DNA of 37,277 bases from Gemmatimonadota bacterium (GTDB taxonomy: Bacteria > Latescibacterota > UBA2968 > GCA-2709665): contig JAPPNU010000030.1 of assembly GCA_028873695.1 (NCBI GenBank), positions 1-37,277 on the forward strand, read 5' to 3'. Shown one piece after another: positions 17,582 to 26,115 of this stretch. The stretch's first letter is position 1; every line of letters starts with the position of its first letter. The notes under the pieces were generated by a model, which was not told where the DNA came from, searched no databases, and worked only from the letters and a program-made list of their open reading frames with translations. Made by a program: the position numbers and the translations under genes.

Positions 17582-19063
17582 ATGAGAAAACAGCGCACGA
17601 TCTACTTCAATGACGCCCGCCACTACTATCTGTTCGTCTTCGAACCGCCGATGAGGCTGGAAGACGCCTGGATGCCCGTAGACGAAGTCGCCGGCACGGC
17701 CGTGGACACCTTCGTCTACGGCGTCTCCCGTGCGGACGGTCTCTTCTATCCCTCCAGGATCGGCCGCATGTTCGGTGACGATCTGCGACCGTTCCAGCAT
17801 GTCCACGAGTGGCGGTCCTGGGAAAATATGCAAAGTCTCATCGCCCGCGGCCTGGACCCTCTGACGGTCCTGATCGACCGCGCCCACGAGAAGGGCATGG
17901 ACTTCATCGCCAGCCTGCGGATGGGCGGTTACGGAGGCATGGCGCCGGAACACGCGCTCAATAACGGAGGGCGGGGGTTCGTCCATCCCGAGGTGCGCGA
18001 CCATCAGAAGGCGGTCCTGAAGGAACTCGCGACAAGGTACGCCGTGGAAGGCGTGGAACTGGACTTCGCCGCCTCCCCCGGCGGATGTCCCTTCTGGCTG
18101 AGGGCGGAAGACGTGTCCGAATACACTCCGGTAACGACGGATTTCGTAAGAGAGACCGCCGAAATCGTCCGGGGCCGGCAGGGGGGTCCTGCCTGTATCG
18201 GCGCGCGCGTCTATCCCACGGAAGAACTGAACCTGAAGACTGGGCTGGACGTGCGGACGTGGCTTCGGGAAGGGTTGGTCGACTTCCTGGTTCCGATGCT
18301 CTATCTGGACTTCGTACTGGACGCCAATATGCCGGTCGGCTGGCTCGTTGAGGCCGCTCACGAGCACGATATCTCCGTCTACGGCATGTTGCAGCCCTAC
18401 TGCAGCGACGAGAGTCGTCGGTTCAATACGGCCGCCAACGCGACCGCCGCCATGATGCACGCCGCCGCCGCGAACTTCCGGGAACTGGGCGTCGACGGCC
18501 TGTACACCTGGTTTCTTCCCTGGCCCCTGGACGAGTCCGGCCGCAGTCTCCTAACGCAACTGGGCGATGCGGACCTGGTACGGGAAGCCGACAAGCACTA
18601 CTTCCTGCGCCGACGGTGCGACGCGGCAGACGAATACGACTACGGCGCCTCTCTGCCCCTCGAGATTGCCTCACCCGACCCAAAGAGATATTGTCAGATC
18701 CCCTTCAACATCGCCGACGACCCTGAAAATGACCGCATTCGGAGCATCCGCCTCAGGATCGGCGTCAGCAATCTCGTTACGGCCGACCGACTCGAGATCC
18801 GGTTGAACGGCGCCGTGCTGGACGACAGGTCCAGTCGACGTTCGCCGATCCGGTCCCGGGATCCTTACGCGGGACAACTGCTTGAATTCGACCTGGAAGA
18901 CGTCCGTCCCCGTAAGGGCAGGAATGTGCTTGAAGTGTCCCTGCAGGAAAGGCCTCCCGGATTCGAAGGCGGGATCGTGGTTGAAGACGTGGAAATCTTC
19001 GTCGAATACGGGACATTTCCTACAAGTTACCCGGCCTCGTTCGAACCATCCGCTGGGAAGTAA
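17582..19063 (+). CDS. Glycosidase-like TIM-barrel protein, paralogue B
   Basis: Protein of 493 residues. The start is the ATG at 17582 (GAGGGG about 10 nt upstream) rather than a TTG at 17537. The barrel part contains YFNDARHYY, FEPPM, DRAHEKGMDFIASLRMGG, GVELDF (E159, D161), and G-L-D-V-R-T-W-L-R-E-G-L-V-D. The tail from about residue 380 is a beta-sandwich (IRLRIGV, LEIRLNGAVLDD). The GVELDF motif sits where sugar hydrolases with this fold carry acids. It lies 64 nt after paralogue A in the same direction, and a recent duplication is likely. No signal peptide is visible. Substrate unknown; by context, breakdown products of uronic polysaccharides. Confidence 0.72.
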   Translation: MRKQRTIYFNDARHYYLFVFEPPMRLEDAWMPVDEVAGTAVDTFVYGVSRADGLFYPSRIGRMFGDDLRPFQHVHEWRSWENMQSLIARGLDPLTVLIDRAHEKGMDFIASLRMGGYGGMAPEHALNNGGRGFVHPEVRDHQKAVLKELATRYAVEGVELDFAASPGGCPFWLRAEDVSEYTPVTTDFVRETAEIVRGRQGGPACIGARVYPTEELNLKTGLDVRTWLREGLVDFLVPMLYLDFVLDANMPVGWLVEAAHEHDISVYGMLQPYCSDESRRFNTAANATAAMMHAAAANFRELGVDGLYTWFLPWPLDESGRSLLTQLGDADLVREADKHYFLRRRCDAADEYDYGASLPLEIASPDPKRYCQIPFNIADDPENDRIRSIRLRIGVSNLVTADRLEIRLNGAVLDDRSSRRSPIRSRDPYAGQLLEFDLEDVRPRKGRNVLEVSLQERPPGFEGGIVVEDVEIFVEYGTFPTSYPASFEPSAGK

Positions 19064-19131
19064 AGCGGGTTCAGATCGCTTCCTAACCTGATTTTTTCCC
19101 CTGACTCGGTTGCCAGGGAACGGATGATCCG

Positions 19132-19716
19132 TCAGTCATCCTCGAGCAGCCCCCCGGCCCGCAGCACCCGCCAGAAGGCGTAGTCCGCGGCGTTTACGAT
19201 GGTATTCTCAAGGCTGCGCACCACCAGTTCTCCTTCCCCCGAATGCCCGCCGGCAATATGCGCCACCGCTTCGGGCAGCCGCACGCTGAGGCAGACGTGT
19301 ACGCCATAGCCCGGATGCCGTATGGAGGGCCACCCTGCCGCGCCCGGCGTCCGCTTCCAGCGCGCCTGGTTTTCCGGATCGAATTCCCAGGGTTTGCCGA
19401 CGTCGTGACACAGGGCGCCGGCAATGAGAATGTCCCGGTCGACGTTCAGATCCGGAAACATCGAGACGAGTTCATCGGCCATCCGCATCGCGAGTCGGGT
19501 CACGCCACGGATGTGGTCGGTCTGCGTCCCCTTCTTCAGGGGCGGCGTATCCGGGTTTCCGGATGGCCTGATGTCGGCGATCGCCTCGAAGCTGCTGGCC
19601 GCCAGCGCCGTCGCCCACGCCTCGATGACCTTCTCCCGCAGTGCGGCGTCGACGATTTCTCCGGCCTCCGGCAACTCGGCGCGGACCCTTTCGCGCAACG
19701 AATCGGTAACGGCCAT
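19132..19716 (-). CDS. HD-domain metal-dependent hydrolase
   Basis: Protein of 194 residues. HD-superfamily residues are H68 (QTDHIRGV), H104-D105 (ALCHDVGKP), further His at 134, 140 and 158, and D178 (NAADYAFW). This is a phosphohydrolase-type metal site with several histidines. GGAGGGAG lies just upstream of the ATG at 19716. It starts 56 nt after the end of the glycosidase-like gene at 19773 on the same strand, so they form a two-gene unit, and it converges on paralogue B. Its substrate is unknown; a nucleotide or phosphosugar is possible. Confidence 0.75.
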   Translation of the reverse strand: MAVTDSLRERVRAELPEAGEIVDAALREKVIEAWATALAASSFEAIADIRPSGNPDTPPLKKGTQTDHIRGVTRLAMRMADELVSMFPDLNVDRDILIAGALCHDVGKPWEFDPENQARWKRTPGAAGWPSIRHPGYGVHVCLSVRLPEAVAHIAGGHSGEGELVVRSLENTIVNAADYAFWRVLRAGGLLEDD

Positions 19717-19772
19717 CGTATCTCCCTCCAGTCAGAAATTCTCATGCCCTTACACTGCGGTTTTACAGGGCG

Positions 19773-21356
19773 TCAATAGCGAATGACCACTTCAACGTCT
19801 GTCAGGATGAGGTCGCACGCGATTTGCGGATTCCGTTCCACCAGCCCGACGTTGACGACGTGCTTCCCCCGGGTGATTTCCGTGGATCGCAGCGGGAAGC
19901 ACAGCCACGCCGCGCGACTCACGTCGGAAATGCGGCGGATGCCGGGCGGTGGCTGGAAGGCGCCGCCCGGAGGATTGGTGTTGTCCATGACGCAGTAACG
20001 GAATTCGGGTGCTTCCATTTCCCGGCCATCCCAGCATACCCGAACACGATCGCCGACCACCCACTGGTCGAGCCGGACGCGGAGTTCCAGGTGCGACGGA
20101 CCGTCTCTCTCCACGTCGTCGGCAATGTCCAGGGTGATAGCCGGCATTTCACCCGTCATCGTTTTCTTGAGGGCGACCGGCACCTCGCCCAGGATCCGGT
20201 CGATGCGGTAGGCGCCGCGCCAGGGTCCCTCTTTTTGAATGAACCGGTGGGTGGCCGCATAGATCTTGTCGGTGCGGCGGAGCGATTCGGGCGAGGCGAT
20301 CTGCGAGAGCAATTCCCGCTTCATGTCCCGGTTAGCGTGCCAGTTGAACACGTAGATGCCGTCGGCGCCGGCGCGATGGTAGCGGGAGGCAATCGCCCGG
20401 GTGCGCATTCGATCCTTGACTTCAAGCGCTTCCGGGCCCACGAACGGGTCCGGCAATCCGCTGTCGAATCCCGCGTACACGGCGATCCCCCGGTCCCGGC
20501 ACATCTCCACAAACGCGGCCACCTCCAGAGACGCATCGGTTACGGCGCCTCCCCCCAGAATCAGGATGTCCACCAGTCCCTCGTCGATCCACACCGGAAT
20601 ATCGTAGCCGATGCGGCGGCACATCTCCTGCGAGCCGGCCACGCGCGCCGCCAGATAGAACGGTCTGCCGCGCCGCTTCGCGACGTCATCCGTCAACTGC
20701 CGGACCCGGCGCTGGAGGTCGGTAAGCACGTACCTCAGCCGGTAGGCCTCATCCTCGGGTAGGTGGAACGCATGCCGCTGCCAGTCCAGTTCCACGCCGT
20801 CCCAGTCGTACCGCGTGACGACCTCCTCGATATGGGTATACCGGTGCTCGCGGACTTCGGGGACCGCCATATTCCACGAAAGCGCGAACCACTCCGACGT
20901 CCGGTCGCCCAGCACCCACTCCGGGTGTTCCCGCCGCATCCGGGTCAACTCGCTGTGGTGGAGCGACGGGAGGTCTTCAACCTGCGCCCCGTCGAAGTGG
21001 TTGTCGTTCATGCGCACGGATGCGTAAACGGCCATGCCCTGGGCGCGGCCGTGTTCGATCAGCGAGACGTGCGGGTCCTCTCCCCGCTCGAGCATCAGGC
21101 GGATGTTTTCGGTGTGTGTGTAGGCTGACACGTTCTCGTACTTTCGCCCGTGGACGTCGCCCAGCATTTCAAGCGCGGAATCCGGCCAGCGGGCGGCGTG
21201 CTCGCCGATGCACCAGAACAACGCTCCCACCTGCGTCTCCTCGAGAGGCGCGTAGGCCTTCTCAAGAAACGCTTCCATTGACTGGGGCACTGGGGAATAG
21301 CCGTGGGGCGCCCCGTCCCAGTTGTAGATGATTCCGTAGTCAAAGGGTCCGGACAC
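19773..21356 (-). CDS. Glycosidase-like TIM-barrel protein, paralogue C
   Basis: Protein of 527 residues starting at a GTG (21356) with GGGAGGA 6 nt upstream. It is a divergent relative of paralogues A and B. Features are YGIIYNWDGAPHGY at the N-terminus, YDWDGVELDWQRH (E189, D191) at the strand-4 position, VWIDEGLVDILIL and ADGIYVFNWH, then a beta-sandwich tail (LELRVRLDQWVVGDRVRV). It keeps both candidate acids. It is transcribed away from the isomerase gene across a 140 nt shared control region and is followed by the HD gene. No signal peptide is visible. The substrate is unknown. Confidence 0.72.
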   Translation of the reverse strand: MSGPFDYGIIYNWDGAPHGYSPVPQSMEAFLEKAYAPLEETQVGALFWCIGEHAARWPDSALEMLGDVHGRKYENVSAYTHTENIRLMLERGEDPHVSLIEHGRAQGMAVYASVRMNDNHFDGAQVEDLPSLHHSELTRMRREHPEWVLGDRTSEWFALSWNMAVPEVREHRYTHIEEVVTRYDWDGVELDWQRHAFHLPEDEAYRLRYVLTDLQRRVRQLTDDVAKRRGRPFYLAARVAGSQEMCRRIGYDIPVWIDEGLVDILILGGGAVTDASLEVAAFVEMCRDRGIAVYAGFDSGLPDPFVGPEALEVKDRMRTRAIASRYHRAGADGIYVFNWHANRDMKRELLSQIASPESLRRTDKIYAATHRFIQKEGPWRGAYRIDRILGEVPVALKKTMTGEMPAITLDIADDVERDGPSHLELRVRLDQWVVGDRVRVCWDGREMEAPEFRYCVMDNTNPPGGAFQPPPGIRRISDVSRAAWLCFPLRSTEITRGKHVVNVGLVERNPQIACDLILTDVEVVIRY

Positions 21357-21394
21357 AGGTTCCTCCCTTCTGCATGATGGACTCGTTCGAATAC

Positions 21395-21426
21395 CTGTTT
21401 GATAACAGCTCGCGCGAATCTATTTT
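21395..21426 (+). promoter_or_regulatory. Promoter with overlapping inverted repeat, upstream of the isomerase
   Basis: TTGATA (21399-21404), 16 nt, TATTTT (21421-21426). CTGTT-TGAT-AACAG (21395-21408) covers the -35 box and may bind a repressor. It lies between the divergent paralogue C and isomerase genes. Its position argues against the longer isomerase start at 21374. Confidence 0.4.
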
Positions 21427-21496
21427 AAGGTTGTGTCAGGTCGAATTCCAGGAGTTTTCCGCGTACATCCCGGCGTATTTTCCATCCCTGCCGCCT

Positions 21497-22276
21497 ATGA
21501 AATCTGCATTCTGCACAAACGCATTCGGCAACGACCAGGCCGATCAAGAAAAAGCCATCCCCTACCTGGCTGAACTGGGTTACGACGGGATCGAGCTCTG
21601 GCAGCAGTACCTCCGCCACGCGGACCTGGCGTGGGTCCGCTCAATCGCAACCCAACACGACCTCGAGATCGTGCAGATCTGCCCCTACTTCGACTTCACC
21701 ACCGGCCAGGGCGCCTGGGACCAAAGCATACGGGATGCCGAGACGTTCATCGAATACGCGGTCGAACTCGGCTGTCCCTTCATCCGCACCTACACCGGCA
21801 ACGTGGGGAGCGCCGACGCCACCGCCGGGCAATGGGACGCCTGTGTACGGGGCCTTCAGAGAATCTGCGAAATGGGCGCCCCGTACAATATCGTCTTCCC
21901 CCTGGAAACGCACCAGGTGATTCATCATGGGCCCAACCTGACGGATACCAGCCTGAGCACGCTTAAACTGCTCGGCGACGTGGGCATGGAGAACCTGACA
22001 GTCAACCTCCAGACGCCTCTCGTCGGCGAATCCGTCTTCCATACCGTCGAGCAACTCGGGGAACACGTTGTCCACCTGCACGCCCACAACTGGGTGGGAA
22101 GCTGGCCGGAACTCACGTTTCTGGACGCCGGCGACGTGGATTTCACCGCGTTCATCCGACGCCTGCAACACAAGGGCTTTGACGGCTATATTTCGATCGA
22201 ACACGGCAGCCATCATCCGCCGTACGAGACGGCTGCGCATGAGATCGCGTACCTGAAGCAACTCATCGAAGGATAA
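21497..22276 (+). CDS. Sugar phosphate isomerase/epimerase (xylose isomerase-like TIM barrel)
   Basis: Protein of 259 residues of the AP-endonuclease-2/COG1082 fold. Motifs are LGYDGIELW (28-35), LETH (E137, H139), VVHLHAHNW (H195, H197) and YISIEHG (E235). The usual D-x-x-H metal pair on the sixth strand reads NLQT (170-173) here, so two ligands differ from the classical set. I chose the ATG at 21497 because the fold starts there and a promoter lies inside the longer frame from 21374; no strong Shine-Dalgarno is seen. It is followed by the lyase/FG-GAP gene after 88 nt in the same direction. It probably acts on monosaccharides released by the lyases. Confidence 0.8.
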   Translation: MKSAFCTNAFGNDQADQEKAIPYLAELGYDGIELWQQYLRHADLAWVRSIATQHDLEIVQICPYFDFTTGQGAWDQSIRDAETFIEYAVELGCPFIRTYTGNVGSADATAGQWDACVRGLQRICEMGAPYNIVFPLETHQVIHHGPNLTDTSLSTLKLLGDVGMENLTVNLQTPLVGESVFHTVEQLGEHVVHLHAHNWVGSWPELTFLDAGDVDFTAFIRRLQHKGFDGYISIEHGSHHPPYETAAHEIAYLKQLIEG

Positions 22277-22364
22277 TAGGCATACGTGGGTCTGAGATGA
22301 CAACGTGCGACATTTCCATCTCACTTGAAGACTGCTAAACGCGTATCGACTATGGGGGTCCGTC

Positions 22365-25300
22365 ATGCCGCAGCGGAGAATGTCTCTGAAGAATCTCAGG
22401 CGACCCAAACCGCTTTACCGTGACACCTTGCTTGTGGAAGACGGCCGCGCGACGTCTGCCATCGTACGTCCGTCGGACGAGAGGTACCACGCTGTTGCCG
22501 AGGCCATCCGGAGAAAAGTCCGCGACCTGTCGGGCGCCGAATTGCCCATCCTGGACCACAACGCCGCCGCGACGACGCCCCGGAGGAACCTGATCCTTCT
22601 GGGCAACCTGAACAACAACAGGGCGGTCTTCCGGCTCTACGGATACAGCTACACCCCGGCGGACGATCATTTCCCCGGCGCCGGCGGTCATCTTCTGCAC
22701 ACGATTCACGATCCCTGGGGCAACGGCAGAAACGCCGCCGGGGTCTTCGGCAGCGATTTTTCCGGGGTCGAAACCGCAGCCGGCCTGCTGCTCGACCGCA
22801 TGGAATCGGGATCGACCGTGGCTCTTGGCCCCGTGTTCGATGTCAAGTATGGACCGGATGCCCGGAACGGCGCCGGAATTCCCGAAGAACCGGAGCCGGA
22901 CGCTGAGATGGCGGAAGCCGAAGGAGACCTCGAACGGGGTTCCCATACCGGTCTGTGGAGCAGGATCGGGCAGCGGGGCCTGCTCTACGGGCTTACCGGA
23001 AACGACGTCTACGCTGAAATCTACAAACGACTGGTCTTCCGGATGTACGACCATGTCCTGTCCGATCCGGACAATTACGGCAGCGTATGGGGCTTCGACG
23101 CGGATTTCGCGCTGCAGTACGTCATGCCCGGGTGGGACCTCGTGGAAGAGAGTCCCGTCATCTCCGCAGACGACCGCCTGCGGATCACCCGTATCCTTTT
23201 TGAGTTCATCACGGATTGCGTTTCGCACGTCGGCAACGTCGACGATGAGCACGTCCGCCACAACCACGCGACGTACGCCGCTCTCGGCCTTCACTACGCC
23301 GGCGCCTATTTCAAGAAATACTATAAAGCCACCCAGGCCTACCGGTGGCTCGCCCTTTCGGAGAAATGCTTCGAGGCGCAGGTCAACGCGTTCAAGCCGC
23401 TGGAGGACTGCGGCCACTACCAGTGGCGCACGCACTTCCACGCAATGCGCTATACGCTCAGCACCGGCGACATGACGTTTTTTGACACCGGCAATGCACA
23501 GCGCGCCGGCGACTACGCCATCCTGACAACGGACAACCTGGGCTGCGCCGTGCCCAATGGAGACACGTCCTCCCCGTTCGGCACCTGGACGGAAGTACCC
23601 TATCTGCGAGCCATGGTCTGTGTGACGGGAGACGGCCGCTACCAGTGGATGCTCGACAAGAAGAAAGCCTTGGCGCCGCGGTCCCACGCGTACGAACACA
23701 GCCGCGACGTGGAACCCGTTGAGCCTGTCGACCTGGAAGGGGCGCAGGCCTACCCGGTGGATCCCAGGTATTACGATTCAACGAACGGCAGCGACCACCT
23801 GCCCCTGGACAGGACCTTCGACAAGGTCGTCTTCCGGGACGGGTTCGCTCCTGAGAATCAGTACCTGTTCCTCGACGGTCTGTCCAACGGCGGTCACAAG
23901 CATTACGACGGCAACTCGATCTGCCGCCTCACCCAGAAACACCGCATCTGGCTGGCCGACTGCGACTACATCAAATCGCTGCCCAAATTCCACAACGGCG
24001 TCCTCATCCTGAAGGATGGGCAATCGGCCGAAATTCCTCCCTTCGTGGAACTCGAACGATTTGCGGCCAACCGGGATTCCGGGTTCTCCCAGACGACGCT
24101 TCGTTCCTACAGCGGCGTGGACTGGCGCCGTAACATTCTGTGGAGCCGCGGGGCCTTTTTCCTGGTTGTCGACGAGATGGAGGCCCTGGAAGATGCGGAA
24201 TACAGTTTTCGCGCCGTCTGGCAGACCCTGGGCGACGTGAAGCTCCGAAAAGGCGGCCTCGCGGCCGAGCAGAACGGCGAGCGATTCTTCATCCATGGCC
24301 TGCCCGGGCCCGAACTCAGGCTCGAGGACGACGCGGTCACGGGCAAGAATTGGGCGCGATACGAACACGCCGAACCCGTCGTTCGCATCCTCCAGCAGAT
24401 TGCCAACGTGCGACTCGGGAAAGGGGAAGCCTACCGGTTCTTCAACCTGCTGTATTGCGGCCCATTGAGCTTTGAAATGTCGCAGATCGCCGACAACGCC
24501 GTGCGCATTGACGGTGGTCCGGAAACCGTGTTCGCGGGCGTCGGGCGGACCCGGACCGCAACGGCGTTGCCCTCCGGCCCTCGAGTCGCAGCCGCACAGT
24601 TTCAAATATCTCCGCTTGCTCTTGCCATTGTCGACGGCACGGAAGTGTCCTGGGAAGATACGGCGTTCAGGAGCGATCGTCCCGTGTCTCTCGAATACGA
24701 CCTGGCGGCGGCCCGTGGCGCGGTCGTCGCTTCCGGTCCGACGGAGATCGCGCTGTCCGCCGGAAGCGGGACGGTGGTCGAAGTGGACGGGCAGCCGGTC
24801 GACGCCGACGTTTCCGGGGACGCCGTCACGTTCCGCGTGCCCGGGGGCCGGCACGGCATCGCGCTGATCCCTCCCGCCCTCTCGGGAATCCGCCGCGCCG
24901 CAGCCGTAGAGACCGCAACAAGCTTCGCGCCCCGCTTCCGGACCCCGCGCAGGAGGGGCCGTATTCCGGACCTGTCCGTCACGTGGTCTCACGGGGAGGA
25001 AAACCCCCTGCTGTCCCTGCAGGCCGCGGACCTGGACGGCGACGGCAGGGATGAAGTCATCGCGGGCGGCCGCACCCGATCCATCCACGCCTACAAGGAC
25101 GGAAGCCCGCTCTGGAGTTATCCCACTGGCGGGGTCGTCCGTTCCGTCTGTGCGGCGGACCTTGAAAACGACGGCCGGGCCGAAGTCATCGCCGGCTCGG
25201 AAGACGAACGCGTGTATGTTCTGGATGCAACGGGTAACCTCCGGTGGGACTACAGAATTCCCTTCTACTTCCAGGATCCCGTGGTGCGATCCGTCTTCAC

Positions 25301-26051
25301 CGGCGACATCGACGGTGACGGACGCCTCGAGATCATCGCCGCCGTGGAATCCTGGCGCTACTACGCCTTCAGCCACGACGGGAAGGAACTATGGCACCAG
25401 ATGACGGTCCGTCCCTCTTCCACGGGCTGCGCCGCGGACCTGGACGGCGACGGCCGGGCCGAAGTCATCGCCGGAACGGACTATCACCGCTGGCACTGCA
25501 TCGACGGGAGCGGCGATATCCGGTGGTCCTACCATCCCGCCACGGGGCCCCGCGCCAACGGCGCCGCAGCCGGGGACGTGGACGGAGACGGGCTGAAGGA
25601 AGTCGCCTTCGCCGGCGCCGACACTCACGTCCACCTGCTCAACGCGGAGGGGGTCCTGCTCTCGCAATTCAACACAGGCGATGAAGTCACCCGCGTCCTG
25701 ATGGCGGATATGGACGGCGACGGCGTGGATGAAATCGTCGCCTCTTCCATGAGCTTCAACGTCTACGTCGTCCGGGGCGACGGCAGGACGCTGCACTGGC
25801 GAACCGACCTCGGCGAAGTCGTCCGCTGCATCGCAGCCGCGGACTTCGACGGCGACGGGAAGCTCGAAATCGCCGCGGGCGTCGAGGATGGGACCGTGTA
25901 CCTGCTCGCCAATGCGGACGGACGTCCCCTCGGCCGCTTTCGGACCGGCGGACCCGTCCTGGACGTCGTCCCGGCGGACGTCGACGGGGACGGCGTCCCG
26001 GAAATCGCGGCCTGTTCGGAGGACGGCTTTCTTCACGTCGTCAAGGCGTAA
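22365..26051 (+). CDS. Heparinase II/III-like protein fused to an FG-GAP/VCBS beta-propeller
   Basis: Protein of 1228 residues. The middle (about 280-770) is lyase-like: RHNHATYAALG (N300, H301), DCGHYQWRTHFH, and SNGGHKHYDGN (H511, H513). The end (about 880-1228) has eight calcium-type repeats of the form D-x-D-G-D-G-x-x-E-V-I-A, from 889 (DLDGDGRDE) to 1205 (DVDGDGVPE); the second has N for D. This suggests a seven- or eight-bladed propeller. Such propellers are usually extracellular and bind sugars or proteins, yet the N-terminus (MPQRRMSLKNLRRPKP) is not a normal signal peptide. Start at 22365 has GGGGG upstream; an ATG at 22380 is the other choice. It is followed by the racemase-like gene after 64 nt. 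Confidence 0.8.
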   Translation: MPQRRMSLKNLRRPKPLYRDTLLVEDGRATSAIVRPSDERYHAVAEAIRRKVRDLSGAELPILDHNAAATTPRRNLILLGNLNNNRAVFRLYGYSYTPADDHFPGAGGHLLHTIHDPWGNGRNAAGVFGSDFSGVETAAGLLLDRMESGSTVALGPVFDVKYGPDARNGAGIPEEPEPDAEMAEAEGDLERGSHTGLWSRIGQRGLLYGLTGNDVYAEIYKRLVFRMYDHVLSDPDNYGSVWGFDADFALQYVMPGWDLVEESPVISADDRLRITRILFEFITDCVSHVGNVDDEHVRHNHATYAALGLHYAGAYFKKYYKATQAYRWLALSEKCFEAQVNAFKPLEDCGHYQWRTHFHAMRYTLSTGDMTFFDTGNAQRAGDYAILTTDNLGCAVPNGDTSSPFGTWTEVPYLRAMVCVTGDGRYQWMLDKKKALAPRSHAYEHSRDVEPVEPVDLEGAQAYPVDPRYYDSTNGSDHLPLDRTFDKVVFRDGFAPENQYLFLDGLSNGGHKHYDGNSICRLTQKHRIWLADCDYIKSLPKFHNGVLILKDGQSAEIPPFVELERFAANRDSGFSQTTLRSYSGVDWRRNILWSRGAFFLVVDEMEALEDAEYSFRAVWQTLGDVKLRKGGLAAEQNGERFFIHGLPGPELRLEDDAVTGKNWARYEHAEPVVRILQQIANVRLGKGEAYRFFNLLYCGPLSFEMSQIADNAVRIDGGPETVFAGVGRTRTATALPSGPRVAAAQFQISPLALAIVDGTEVSWEDTAFRSDRPVSLEYDLAAARGAVVASGPTEIALSAGSGTVVEVDGQPVDADVSGDAVTFRVPGGRHGIALIPPALSGIRRAAAVETATSFAPRFRTPRRRGRIPDLSVTWSHGEENPLLSLQAADLDGDGRDEVIAGGRTRSIHAYKDGSPLWSYPTGGVVRSVCAADLENDGRAEVIAGSEDERVYVLDATGNLRWDYRIPFYFQDPVVRSVFTGDIDGDGRLEIIAAVESWRYYAFSHDGKELWHQMTVRPSSTGCAADLDGDGRAEVIAGTDYHRWHCIDGSGDIRWSYHPATGPRANGAAAGDVDGDGLKEVAFAGADTHVHLLNAEGVLLSQFNTGDEVTRVLMADMDGDGVDEIVASSMSFNVYVVRGDGRTLHWRTDLGEVVRCIAAADFDGDGKLEIAAGVEDGTVYLLANADGRPLGRFRTGGPVLDVVPADVDGDGVPEIAACSEDGFLHVVKA

Positions 26052-26115
26052 AGCGAAGTAAGCGCGTTTTTATGTTCACGTCCCGCCGGTCATCCTCACG
26101 CTAAAGGAAATCACC

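Noticed and set aside
22350..23699. Minus-strand open frame of 449 residues
   Set aside because: Antisense to the lyase core, which has clear family motifs; no ribosome site.
23778..25376. Minus-strand open frame of 532 residues opposite the lyase/FG-GAP gene
   Set aside because: Antisense shadow; its periodic D, V and G content mirrors the propeller repeats on the other strand, and no start signal is seen.
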